A stretch of DNA of 64,000 nucleotides, from contig NZ_FTPQ01000003.1 in NCBI RefSeq assembly GCF_900156435.1, positions 62,001-126,000 on the forward strand, written 5' to 3'. The stretch comes from Microbacterium sp. RU1D. Its GTDB lineage: Bacteria > Actinomycetota > Actinomycetes > Actinomycetales > Microbacteriaceae. Every line of letters starts with the position of its first letter. The stretch's first letter is position 1. Both the position numbers and the translations under genes were made by a program. This document shows positions 8,421-18,366 of this stretch, in pieces. The notes beneath the pieces are model-generated. The model did no database searches, was not told the origin of the DNA, and saw only the letters and a program-made list of their open reading frames with translations.

Positions 8421-9672
8421 TCAACCGCGGGTGCGGTTCTTGTTCCACACGTCGAAGGCGACGGCCAGCAGCAGCACGAGACCCTTGATGAACTGCTGCA
8501 CGTCGGTCGAGATGCCCATGAGCGACATGCCGTTGTTGAGCACACCCATGACCAGACCACCGGCGATCGCGCCGACCACGCGGCCGACACCACCCTGCAC
8601 GGCGGCTCCACCGATGAAGGAGGCGGCGATGGCATCCAGCTCGAACAGGTTTCCGGCGCCGGGGCCCGCGGAGTTGAGTCGACCCGTGAAGACGATGCCC
8701 GCGAGAGCGGCGAGGACGCCCATGTTCACGAAGAGCAGGAAGTCGACGCGACGGGTGTTGATGCCAGACAGCTTGGCCGCGGTGCGGTTGCCGCCGATGG
8801 CGTAGATGTGGCGGCCGAAGACGCTGCGGCTCATGACCGTGGAGTAGCCGATGACCAACAGGGCCAGGACCACGAGCACGATGGGCGTGCCGCGCGAACC
8901 GGGCGCGACACCCAGCAGGTAGGTGAGGTACGCGATCAGGGCACCGCCACCGATGACCTTGACCAGGAACGCGACCTGCGGCTCGTTCTGCAGCTCGAGC
9001 GCCGCGCGCTTGGCGCGCTGACGCACCTGCGAGACGACGAACAGCACGAGGGTCAGCACGCCCAGGGCGACCGTGATCCACTCGGCGGGCGACGACGACG
9101 CCGGGAACAGGTCGGGGAACAGGTAGCCACCGCCGAGCTGACGGTACTCGGTCGGGAACGGCGTGATCTGGGTGTTGCCCAGGGTCATCTGCGTCAGGCC
9201 GCGGAAGAGGAGCATGCCTGCCAGGGTCACGATGAACGCCGGGATGCCGATGTAGGCCACCCAGAAGCCCTGCCACATGCCGACCACCGCGCCGAGCACG
9301 AGTGACAGCAGGATGCCGAGCCACCAGGGCAGGCCCCACTGCACGATCAGCACGCCGGAGACGGCGCCGACGAAGGCCGCGACCGAGCCGACCGACAGGT
9401 CGATGTGGCCGGCGATGATGATCATCACCATGCCGATCGCGAGGATCAGGATGTAGCTGTTCTGAACGATGATGTTCGACACATTGCCCGCGGTGAGCAG
9501 GCGCCCGCCGGTGAGGGCCTGGAACAGCAGCACGATGACGATCAGCGCGATGAAGATGCCGATCTCGCGCAGGCGCGACGTGAAGAACTGCAGGATGTTG
9601 CCGGCTCCGCCGCCGGCGCCACCGCCGACGGGGCCCTTCGGCGTTGCGGGCCCCTGCGGGGTCACGGTGTTG

Positions 9673-9686
<14 letters not shown>
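8421..9686 (-). CDS. mmsB: Monosaccharide ABC transporter permease
   Basis: Permease of 421 residues of the branched-chain/ribose-type BPD_transp_2 family, closest by eye to XylH/GguB/MmsB. A Gly/Pro-rich N-terminus is followed by about ten to twelve membrane segments. Family motifs include [20 protein letters not shown] and [16 protein letters not shown]. The start overlaps the end of the ATPase gene by 14 bases, so they are translationally coupled. It would form the membrane channel with the twin-ATPase protein encoded upstream, taking sugar from the ChvE-like lipoprotein. Confidence 0.9.
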
Positions 9687-11217
<1,531 letters not shown>

Positions 11218-11290
11218 GAGGTCCTCCTTGCAGAACCGGCTCGTGGCCGGTCGGGATGGTGGGGCGGGTACCGGGGGCGGACCCGCGGGA

Positions 11291-11326
11291 GCCTCCGCCG
11301 CGACCCGATGGGGCCGCGGCGGAGGC
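11291..11326 (-). terminator. Intercistronic hairpin between chvE and mmsA
   Basis: Perfect 12-bp arms GCCTCCGCCGCG / CGCGGCGGAGGC, extended by CCC/GGG closing a GATG tetraloop after one mismatch. No T-tract follows. Hairpins just after binding-protein genes commonly raise the level of that message relative to the permease and ATPase genes; this is inferred here. Confidence 0.6.
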
Positions 11327-11356
11327 GGGAGGGAGGACCGGGGTCCTCCCCGGGGA

Positions 11357-12472
11357 TCAACCCAGGTCGGCCTCGGTGTAGTAACCGCTGTCGATGAGGA
11401 CTTCCTTGTAGTTGTCCTCCGTGACGATCGTCGACTCGAGCAGGTACGACGGCACGACCTTCTCGCCGTTGTCGTAGGTCTCGGTGTCGTTGACCTCGGG
11501 CTCCTCGCCCTTGCGGATGTCGTCGACCATGGTCACGGCCTGCTTGGCGAGCTCGCGCGTGTCCTTGAAGATCGTCGAGTACTGCTCACCGGCGATGATC
11601 GACTTGATCGAGCCGACCTCGGCGTCCTGACCGGTGATGACCGGCAGGTCGCTGGCCGAGTAGCCGCCCGAGGTGAGGGCCGAGATGATGCCGATCGACA
11701 GACCGTCGTAGGGCGAGAGCACGCCGTCGAGCTTGGTGGAGCCGATGACGGTGAGGATGTTCTCCATGCGCTCCTGGGCCGTCTCCGGCAGCCAGCGCAG
11801 GATCGCGGCCTGACCGAACTCGGTCTGGCCCGAGGGGACGACGAGCACGCCCGAGTCCATGTAGGGCTTGAGGGTCTCCATCGCACCTTCCCAGAAGAAG
11901 GTGGCGTTGTTGTCGTCGGGGCTTCCCGCGAACAGCTCGACGTTGAACGGGCCGGTCGCGCCGGTCTCCGCACCCGAGGCGTCGAGGACGCCGAGGCCCG
12001 TGAGGAGCGACGTGGCCTGCTGCACGCCGACCTGGAAGTTGTCGAACGTCGTGTAGTAGTTCACGTTCGGCGTGCCGTTGATGAGGCGGTCGTACGCGAT
12101 GACGGGGATGTCGGCGTCGGCGGCCTGCTGCAGCACGTCGGTGAGCGTGGTGCCGTCGATCGAGGCGACGATCAGGGCCTTGGCGCCCGAGGTGATCATG
12201 TTCTCGATCTGCGAGACCTGGGTGGGGATGTCGTCGTTGGCGTACTGCAGGTCGACCTGGTAGCCGAGCTCCTCGAGCTGCGACTTGACGTTGTTGCCGT
12301 CGGCGATCCAGCGCTCCGACTGCTGGGTCGGCATGGCGACACCGATGATGCCGCCCTCTTCCGAATCGCCGGCGCCGCCGCCGGTGCGGTCTCCCGCGCA
12401 ACCGGCGAGGCCGATGCCGAGCGCGAGGACGCCCGCTCCCGCGACCGCCTTGAGCATGCTGTGCTTCTTCAC
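11357..12472 (-). CDS. chvE: Monosaccharide-binding lipoprotein (ChvE-like)
   Basis: Extracytoplasmic sugar-binding lipoprotein of 371 residues. Start GTG at 12472 chosen because GGAGG lies eight bases upstream and the signal peptide begins there; lipobox LAGC with Cys about residue 25. The mature protein has a Gly/Asp linker then the type-I binding fold ([55 protein letters not shown]), characteristic of ChvE/XylF proteins that bind arabinose, xylose, glucose or galactose. First gene of the transporter operon, preceded by a TTGACA promoter and a LacI-type operator. The exact sugar is not predictable. Confidence 0.88.
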   Translation of the reverse strand: MKKHSMLKAVAGAGVLALGIGLAGCAGDRTGGGAGDSEEGGIIGVAMPTQQSERWIADGNNVKSQLEELGYQVDLQYANDDIPTQVSQIENMITSGAKALIVASIDGTTLTDVLQQAADADIPVIAYDRLINGTPNVNYYTTFDNFQVGVQQATSLLTGLGVLDASGAETGATGPFNVELFAGSPDDNNATFFWEGAMETLKPYMDSGVLVVPSGQTEFGQAAILRWLPETAQERMENILTVIGSTKLDGVLSPYDGLSIGIISALTSGGYSASDLPVITGQDAEVGSIKSIIAGEQYSTIFKDTRELAKQAVTMVDDIRKGEEPEVNDTETYDNGEKVVPSYLLESTIVTEDNYKEVLIDSGYYTEADLG

Positions 12473-12672
12473 TCTGGTTCCCTCCGTTGGGTATGTGGCG
12501 CGGTCTCTCCCCATGGAGCCCACCGCTTCAGCGAGCGACGCACCGGCCGGGCGCAGAGACCGCGGGGCGAAACGAAGCCGTTCGGCGAGGCGGATCACCC
12601 GCGTCGTTCGAAACCTCTTCGTCTCGACGGATCCGCTCCGCAGCGAGTCCCGTCGGCCTGTGCGACCGGTCA

Positions 12673-12728
12673 TGTGACCGTTCACATTGTGTGTGTGATG
12701 CTACCCCGCCGCCGGGAGAATCTGTCAA
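12673..12728 (-). promoter_or_regulatory. chvE operon promoter with LacI-type operator
   Basis: On the minus strand, TTGACA (12728-12723) and TAGCAT (12703-12698) are separated by 19 bases. Just downstream is TGTGAACGGTCACA (12686-12673), a 12-of-14 palindrome, next to a GACCGGTC half (12664-12671). The same core, GTGACCGGTCAC, recurs before the LacI-family gene at 13832. The 301-base gap 12473-12773 otherwise shows no gene; about 200 bases form the leader before the GTG start. Confidence 0.65.
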
Positions 12729-12773
12729 GTCCCGATGCGTTCGCAGAACAGCCGTTGCCGAAACGTGACGAAT

Positions 12774-13799
12774 TCACCGAGACGGCGGCGCTGTTGACGA
12801 GCGCACGATGAGGCGCAGGTGATCCGGCTCCGACGCCGCGCCCTCGCCCGACGCCTCCCCCAGCGCGGCGAGCAGATCGGTCACCGCGCGGGTACCGATG
12901 CCGAGGAAGTCCTGCCGCACGGTCGTCAGCGGCGGCCAGAGGTGCGCCGACTCGGGCACGTCGTCGAAGCCCACGACCGAGATGTCCTCCGGGACGGAGC
13001 GACCTATGGCGCGGACGGCATGCATGAACCCGAGCGCCATATGGTCGTTGCCGGCGAACACCGCCGTGGCGTCCTCCGTGCGCAACAGTTCGAGGCCCGC
13101 CTCGAATCCGAACTGCGCCGTCCAGTCGCCGAGCACGGGCGGACGGGGCGAGAGGTCGTTGGCATCCATCTCGGCGAGGTAGCCGCGCATGCGGTGATCG
13201 GCTTCGACCCAGTCGCGGGGGCCCGCGATGTGCAGGATGCGGGTGTGACCGAGCTCGATGAGGTGGCGCACGGCCGCTCGCGCTCCCGCGGTCTGATCGT
13301 TGTGCGAGGTCGAGGTGCCGGTCGAGGCGACGATCTGCACCGGGACGGGGAGTTTCAACTCGTCGAGGATCGGCACCACCCGCGTCTGCGGCGCCACGGC
13401 GATCAGCCCTTCCACCGACTGCTGCATGAGGTGGTCGATCGAGGAACGCACGTCGTCGGGCGCGCTCGTGGCCAGGTTGGTGACCGTGAGGCGGTAACCG
13501 GCGGCGCGCGCGGCGGATTCGATCGCCTGCACCATCGTCGAGACCCCGTGCGTGGTGGTGCGGGGGCCGAGCACGCCGATCAGCTTGGACCGACTGGTCG
13601 CGAGTGCGCGGGCCGCCTGATTCGGCACGAACTTCAGCTCCGCGATGGCCGAGCGCACCTTGGCGGCCGTCTCGGGCCGGAGGGCCGGGCTGTTGTTGAT
13701 GACGCGCGAGACGGTCTGGTACGACACCCCCGCGAGCCGCGCGACGTCGCGGATGCTCGGGGCGCGCCCCGTCGCCTCCGGGATGTCGGTGTCGCTCAT
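12774..13799 (-). CDS. LacI-family regulator of the monosaccharide operon
   Basis: Regulator of 341 residues. N-terminal LacI HTH (SIRDVARLAGVSYQTVSRVI, about residues 15-34) with hinge helix region PNQAARALATSRS, then a periplasmic-binding-like ligand domain (VFAGNDHMALGFMHAVRAIG, DISVVGFDDVPESA). ATG at 13799 is preferred because GAGG is correctly placed upstream; the upstream ATG at 13811 has no ribosome site. It lies directly upstream of the chvE operon on the same strand, and a shared palindrome precedes both, so autoregulation plus control of sugar uptake is the likely role. Confidence 0.88.
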   Translation of the reverse strand: MSDTDIPEATGRAPSIRDVARLAGVSYQTVSRVINNSPALRPETAAKVRSAIAELKFVPNQAARALATSRSKLIGVLGPRTTTHGVSTMVQAIESAARAAGYRLTVTNLATSAPDDVRSSIDHLMQQSVEGLIAVAPQTRVVPILDELKLPVPVQIVASTGTSTSHNDQTAGARAAVRHLIELGHTRILHIAGPRDWVEADHRMRGYLAEMDANDLSPRPPVLGDWTAQFGFEAGLELLRTEDATAVFAGNDHMALGFMHAVRAIGRSVPEDISVVGFDDVPESAHLWPPLTTVRQDFLGIGTRAVTDLLAALGEASGEGAASEPDHLRLIVRSSTAPPSR

Positions 13800-13831
13800 C
13801 AGCCGCCTCATTGCGGGTCGCGCGCGGTTGC

Positions 13832-13843
13832 GTGACCGGTCAC
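13832..13843. promoter_or_regulatory. LacI-type operator upstream of lacI
   Basis: Perfect palindrome GTGACCGGTCAC, 33 bases upstream of the lacI start. It matches the operator in the chvE promoter. The rest of the 180-base gap to the M20 peptidase stop shows no other structure. Confidence 0.6.
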
Positions 13844-13979
13844 ACGAGGATAACCGACGCGGCACGTTTCGCTGCGTCGAGCCGCGACGCCCCGGTGCGG
13901 CGCTGGTCCGAGCGGGCACCGGACGATCCTCGTCGGCGCCCCATCGAGAGCGCGTGCGTCGCACCGGCGGCGCCGCGCC

Positions 13980-15302
13980 TCAGGAGCGCAGCAGAGCGCC
14001 GTAGAACCGGATGCCGCGCAGCCAGACGTCGACGCGGATGCGCTCGTCGGGGGCGTGCAGGGCGTCGCGCTCGGCGCGCGTGAGATGGAACGGGGCGAAG
14101 CGGTACACGGCATCCGTCAGTCCGGTGTAGAAGCGGCTGTCGCTCGCCCCCAGCTGCAGGTAGGGCAGCGGCACGACATCGCCGCCGAGGGTGTCGCTCA
14201 CGGCGCGCGACAGCCGCCGCCAGGCCTCGCCCCGCCAGGGCGACACCGGCGACGGATCGTCGCCGTGGCGCAGCTCGATGTCGACAAGAGGGTCGCGCAC
14301 CGCGCGGCGCAGGTGGATCGCGGCATCGGCCAGGGTGTCGCCGGTGAGCAGTCGCACGTTCACGCTCGCCCGCGCGGTGGTGGCCAGCACGTTCTCGCCC
14401 GGCGAGCCCTCCAGGCGCGTGACGACCGCGGTGGTGCGCACGAGCGCATTCGTCTCGGGGCCCAGGGCGGACAGCACCGCGCTGAGCACGGGCGCCGTCA
14501 GCCGCGGGCGCCGGAACGCCGTGGCGAGCGGCTCGGCGACGTGGCCGGCGGCCGTGGCGAGCATGGCGCGCACGGGAGGGGCGAGACGGCGGGGGAACGG
14601 GCGGCGCCGGAGGCGGTCGATGGCCCGCGCGAGTCGCGCCGTCGCCGGCAGCGGCGGAGGCGTCGAGGCGTGCCCACCCGCTTCGCGCGTGACGAGGTCG
14701 AACGTCGCCACCCCGCGCTCGGCGACTCCGATCATCGCGGTCGGCGCCGCCACCCCGGGGACCGCACCGTCGACGACGGCGCCGCCCTCATCCAGCACGA
14801 GGGCCGGGCGCACGCCCCGCTCCGCGAGGATCCGCGCCATCTCACGGGCGCCGGTGCCCCGTGTCTCCTCGTCGTGGCCGAAGGCGAGCCAGACGTCGGT
14901 GCGCGGGACGACGCCCTCGGCGAGCGCCTCCTCCACCGCCTCGAAGACGGCGACGAGCGCCCCCTTGTCGTCGATCGCGCCGCGGGCATGGATCGTGGCA
15001 TCCGGGCCGTCTCCCTCCACGACGGCGGCGAAGGGATCGTGCCGCCACGGCTGGCCCACGACGGGCACGACGTCCTGGTGGGCCAGGAGCAGCAACGGAG
15101 CCGCGGTCGAGGCGCCGCGCCAGCGGTACAGCAGCGAGTGCCCCGCGACGACCTCGCGCTCGAGGTGGGTGTGCGTCAACGGATAGAGACGCTCGAGGGC
15201 CGCGCGGAAGCGCGCGAAGGCGTCGCCGTCGACGTCGGCCGGATCGGGCCGCGACACCGTCGGGATGGACAGCAGTTCACGGAAGCGCTCGACGGGCGTC
15301 AT
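13980..15302 (-). CDS. M20 family metallopeptidase
   Basis: Protein of 440 residues of the M20 (ArgE/DapE/CPG2/PM20D1) family. Metal-site motifs are visible: LLLAHQDVVPV (first His and catalytic Asp, about residue 73), ARGAIDDKGALVAV (bridging Asp), GHDEETRGTGA (catalytic Glu pair), VLDEGGAVVDG, and a C-terminal His ligand in RFAPFHLTRAERDALHAPDER. The dimerisation domain separates the halves (VATFDLVTREAGGHASTPP). TAGGCT lies six bases before the ATG, so the mRNA is likely leaderless. The arrangement HxD with a long lid is closest to carboxypeptidase/PM20D1-like members that cleave N-acyl amino acids or dipeptides. Substrate unknown. Confidence 0.85.
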   Translation of the reverse strand: MTPVERFRELLSIPTVSRPDPADVDGDAFARFRAALERLYPLTHTHLEREVVAGHSLLYRWRGASTAAPLLLLAHQDVVPVVGQPWRHDPFAAVVEGDGPDATIHARGAIDDKGALVAVFEAVEEALAEGVVPRTDVWLAFGHDEETRGTGAREMARILAERGVRPALVLDEGGAVVDGAVPGVAAPTAMIGVAERGVATFDLVTREAGGHASTPPPLPATARLARAIDRLRRRPFPRRLAPPVRAMLATAAGHVAEPLATAFRRPRLTAPVLSAVLSALGPETNALVRTTAVVTRLEGSPGENVLATTARASVNVRLLTGDTLADAAIHLRRAVRDPLVDIELRHGDDPSPVSPWRGEAWRRLSRAVSDTLGGDVVPLPYLQLGASDSRFYTGLTDAVYRFAPFHLTRAERDALHAPDERIRVDVWLRGIRFYGALLRS

Positions 15303-15422
15303 GCGACGAGCCTAGGGCGCTCCCCCGCGGCGCGTGCGGGAGCCCTTCTCGGCCGGCGCCGTTTCGCATGACGCCCGTCCCTCTCGCCCCCGCGGGCTCC
15401 GGTCACGGATACGGTGGAGCGC

Positions 15423-16406
15423 ATGACCGGACTGCACTGGGGCATCCTCGCAACGGGCGGCATCGCGCACGCCTTCACCTCCGACCTGCGCACCGCGGGC
15501 CTCGACGTCACCGCCGTCGGCTCGCGGAGCCTCGACAGCGCGCGGGACTTCGCCGCGCAGTACGACATCCCGCACGCGCACGGCTCGTACGACGAGCTCG
15601 TGGCCGACCCCGACGTCGACATCGTCTACATCGCCACCCCGCACCCCTCGCACGTGGAGAACGCGCTTCTCGCCCTCGACCACGGCAAGCACGTGCTGGT
15701 CGAGAAGCCGTTCACCCTCAACGCGGGCGAGGCGGCGGCGATCCGCGAGAAGGCGGCCGAGAAGGGCCTGCTCGCGATGGAGGCCATGTGGACGCGGTAC
15801 CTGCCGCACATGGTCCGCATCCGCGAGATCCTCGCCGCGGGCACCCTCGGTGAGATCCGCGTCGTCGCGGCCGACCACACGCAGAAGATCTCGACCGACC
15901 CCGCGCACCGCCTCAACGACCTCGCCCTCGGCGGCGGCGCCCTGCTCGACCTCGGCATCTACCCGATCTCGTTCGCCGTCGACGTGCTGGGGCTGCCCGA
16001 GCAGATCTCGGCCGTCGCGCGGATCTCGGATGCCGGCAGCGACGCCGAGGTGGCGACGATGTTCGTGCACGCCGACGGAGCCGTGTCGACCACGGTGTCG
16101 TCGTCGCGCGGGGCCGGGGCGAACACCGCGCAGATCGTGGGCACGGAGGCCCGCATCGAGATCGACCGCGTCTGGTACACGCCGACCTCGTTCCGCGTCG
16201 TCACGCCCGACAACAAGGTCGCCGAGGAGTTCACGACCGACATCGAGGGTCGAGGCATGCAGTTCCAGGCCCTCGCCGCGGAGCGGCTCGTCGCCGACGG
16301 CGCCCTCTCGAGCGATCTGCTGCCGATCGATGAGACCGTGGCCATCATGGGGGTCCTCGACGAGGTACGCCGCCAGATCGGCGTCGTCTACCCCGGCGAG
16401 CGCTGA
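15423..16406 (+). CDS. Gfo/Idh/MocA-family NAD(P)-dependent oxidoreductase
   Basis: Protein of 327 residues. N-terminal Rossmann fold (WGILATGGIAHAFTSDL), conserved EKP motif in HGKHVLVEKPFTLN (catalytic Lys, about residue 93), and a C-terminal beta-sheet substrate domain (LGGGALLDLGIYPISFAVDVLG). These fit dehydrogenases acting on sugars or cyclitols, close to trans-1,2-dihydrobenzene-1,2-diol dehydrogenase-like members. ATG at 15423 is seven bases after TACGGT; the GTG at 15414 would overlap that element. A 15-bp hairpin follows the stop. Confidence 0.85.
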   Translation: MTGLHWGILATGGIAHAFTSDLRTAGLDVTAVGSRSLDSARDFAAQYDIPHAHGSYDELVADPDVDIVYIATPHPSHVENALLALDHGKHVLVEKPFTLNAGEAAAIREKAAEKGLLAMEAMWTRYLPHMVRIREILAAGTLGEIRVVAADHTQKISTDPAHRLNDLALGGGALLDLGIYPISFAVDVLGLPEQISAVARISDAGSDAEVATMFVHADGAVSTTVSSSRGAGANTAQIVGTEARIEIDRVWYTPTSFRVVTPDNKVAEEFTTDIEGRGMQFQALAAERLVADGALSSDLLPIDETVAIMGVLDEVRRQIGVVYPGER

Positions 16407-16432
16407 GCGCGAACGACCCGGCGCCGACCTCC

Positions 16433-16465
16433 CCGCCCCGTCCGACGATCCGTCGGGCGGGGCGG
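16433..16465 (+). terminator. Hairpin terminator after the Gfo/Idh gene
   Basis: 15-bp arms, CCGCCCCGTCCGACG pairing with CGTCGGGCGGGGCGG around loop ATC, one G-U pair. There is no T-tract. The remainder of 16466-16668 shows no convincing gene. Confidence 0.65.
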
Positions 16466-16680
16466 TCCCGTTCGGCGCGGGTGCCGGGCGGCGGCGTTCT
16501 TGCGGACGGCGACGGCCCACGGCGGGCGCAACGGGCGGGATGGACGCTGCGGTCAGGCCGTGGCATCCTGAGCCGTCGAAGACCCACCCGTACCGACGCG
16601 CCGCCCGTTCCGAGCGGGATGGCGGTGACCGACGCGCGCCTCGGCTACCGGGACGGGCCGCAACGGGTCAGACTGGACCC

Positions 16681-17541
16681 ATGCCCGATACCCAGAGCGC
16701 CCGCGTCGCCGTCTACCTCGACTTCGACAACATCGTGATGTCGTGGTACGACCGCGTGCACGGGCGCAACGCGTACTCGCGCGACCGGCAGAAGATCGCC
16801 GAGAACCCGATGGACCCGGAGATCGCAGAGCGCCTGACGAAGGCGACCATCGACGTGGGCGCCGTCATCGACTACGCGGCGTCCTTCGGCACGCTCGTGC
16901 TCACCCGCGCCTACGCCGACTGGTCGGCCCCGGTGAACGCCGAGTACCGGTCGCAGCTCGTGGCCCGCGCCGTCGACCTCGTGCAGCTCTTCCCCGCGGC
17001 CGCGTACGCGAAGAACGGTGCCGACATCCGACTCGCGGTGGATGCCGTGGAGGACATGTTCCGCCTCCCAGACCTGACCCACGTCGTCATCGTCGCCGGC
17101 GACAGCGACTACGTGCCGCTCGCCCAGCGCGTCAAGCGCCTGGGTCGCTACGTCGTGGGCGTGGGTGTGGCGGGCTCGACGGCGAAGTCGCTCGCCGCGG
17201 CGTGCGACCGGTTCGATGCGTACGACTCGCTCCCCGGCATCCCGAATCTCGCCGAGACGAAGAAGGATGCCGCGCCCTCGCGGCCCCGCGCCCGCAAGCG
17301 TTCGAAGGACCCCGCGGTCGATCTGCTGGACCGCGCCATGCAGCTGGAGGCCGAGCGCGCCGACGGCGAGTGGCTGCACGCGTCGGCCGTGAAAGATCTC
17401 ATGAAGCGGCTGGACCCCTCCTTCAGTGAGAAGGCGCTCGGGTTCCGCAGTTTCTCGGACTTCTTGAAGGCGCAGACCGATCACGTCGAGGTCGACGAGG
17501 AGTCGAACGTCGTGCAGGTGCGCGCCGTCGGTCGGGGCTGA
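16681..17541 (+). CDS. NYN-domain putative RNase with C-terminal OST-HTH/LOTUS domain
   Basis: Protein of 286 residues. N-terminal NYN (PIN-like) nuclease fold: first acidic motif VYLDFDNIVMSWYD (about residues 12-25), middle Asp in NGADIRLAVDAVEDMF, and VIVAGDSDYVPLAQRVKRLG, the acidic cluster expected to bind Mg. After a basic linker (PRARKRSKD) comes an OST-HTH/LOTUS-type winged helix (LHASAVKDLMKRLDPSFSEK ... GFRSFSDFLKAQ). This matches LabA/DUF88-like proteins thought to cut or bind structured RNA. CAGACT lies six bases before the ATG, which suggests a leaderless mRNA. Confidence 0.85.
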   Translation: MPDTQSARVAVYLDFDNIVMSWYDRVHGRNAYSRDRQKIAENPMDPEIAERLTKATIDVGAVIDYAASFGTLVLTRAYADWSAPVNAEYRSQLVARAVDLVQLFPAAAYAKNGADIRLAVDAVEDMFRLPDLTHVVIVAGDSDYVPLAQRVKRLGRYVVGVGVAGSTAKSLAAACDRFDAYDSLPGIPNLAETKKDAAPSRPRARKRSKDPAVDLLDRAMQLEAERADGEWLHASAVKDLMKRLDPSFSEKALGFRSFSDFLKAQTDHVEVDEESNVVQVRAVGRG

Positions 17542-17583
17542 CGCGGCCGCGCCGGGTTGTCCGGGCGCGCTGCGGCGAGCGAG

Positions 17584-17632
17584 TGTCCACGACACCCGGA
17601 CGCGCGAAGAAAACGTCCGGGTGTTGTGGACA
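17584..17632. terminator. Long bidirectional hairpin between convergent genes
   Basis: 19-bp arms (17584-17602 and 17614-17632) with a single G-U pair and an 11-base A-rich loop. It lies in the 194-base convergent gap between the NYN gene and the hydrolase-like gene. It is unrelated in sequence to the GGGGCG double-palindrome family elsewhere in the window. Confidence 0.6.
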
Positions 17633-17735
17633 GTCGTCCATGCTGCGGTGGCGTGGAGCGGCGGCGCGGCACCGTAGACGGCACGGCGCCGCGGCGGCTC
17701 GGCCCGACGACGCGGCGGTGCGACCCCGCGGCGGG

Positions 17736-18362
17736 TCAGCGGCGCTCGGCGCCCGGCGCCACGTGCGCGAGGACGCGTTCCCACACCGAGGTGAGGGTCA
17801 CGTGCCCGTTCACTGAGCCGATGTCATCGTCGGGGACGACCTGCACCTCGGCGGAACGCATCCGGTCGACGTACCACTGCGCGTCGGCGGCACCCGCGGG
17901 CCCCTGTCCCCCCACGACGACGAGGGCCTCGGCATCGAGGTGGTCGAGGAGGGGGGTGCGCAGGTCGCGGCTGAGCGGGTCGACGGGGCTCTCGACGCCG
18001 ACGATCGCGAGGCGGTCGACGACGGGGCCCATCGCCGCGGCCAGGTAGATCGCGATCGGTCCTGCCGAGCGTTCCCCGACCAGTCCCACCGTCGCGCCGG
18101 GAGCCTCTCGCTCGAGCAGCGCCCGGAGTGCCTCGACGGTGAGGCCGGCGGGCGTCTGGCCGCCGAACACCGGGGGGTCCTCCAGCTCGGGAGCGTCGAG
18201 TCCCACCGCCACGATGCGCACGTCGAAACCGGAGGTCACGCGGGCGTCGGGGTCGGTGGTCGCGACGTCGCCCGTGCGCAGCACGAACACCGCGCGCGGA
18301 GCACCGGGGGTGCCGAAGCTGCGGTAGCCGAGCTCGCCGTCGAGCCAGGGGGCCAGACTCAT
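17736..18362 (-). CDS. Alpha/beta-hydrolase-like protein with degenerate nucleophile elbow
   Basis: Protein of 208 residues, not confidently assigned. The pattern of strands (VFVLRTGDV, VRIVAVGLDAPE, ATVGLVGERSAGPIAIYLAA, RLAIVGVESP, ALVVVGGQGPAGA) looks like a small alpha/beta-hydrolase fold. A Ser sits at the expected elbow, GERSAGP, but the canonical GxSxG is not intact (Glu-Arg-Ser-Ala-Gly). A C-terminal His in NGHVTLTSVW could complete a triad. It begins four bases after the DNA ligase stop, so it is co-transcribed with the ligase. Function unknown; co-expression with repair is inferred from spacing only. Confidence 0.6.
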   Translation of the reverse strand: MSLAPWLDGELGYRSFGTPGAPRAVFVLRTGDVATTDPDARVTSGFDVRIVAVGLDAPELEDPPVFGGQTPAGLTVEALRALLEREAPGATVGLVGERSAGPIAIYLAAAMGPVVDRLAIVGVESPVDPLSRDLRTPLLDHLDAEALVVVGGQGPAGAADAQWYVDRMRSAEVQVVPDDDIGSVNGHVTLTSVWERVLAHVAPGAERR

Positions 18363-18366
18363 CTCG

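Noticed and set aside
12595..12625. tRNA T-loop (GTTCGAAACC)
   Set aside because: No acceptor stem or cloverleaf can be formed around it.
16481..16738. Small ORF between the Gfo/Idh and NYN genes
   Set aside because: Arg/Pro-rich composition, overlaps the NYN start and promoter, and has no ribosome site or family resemblance.
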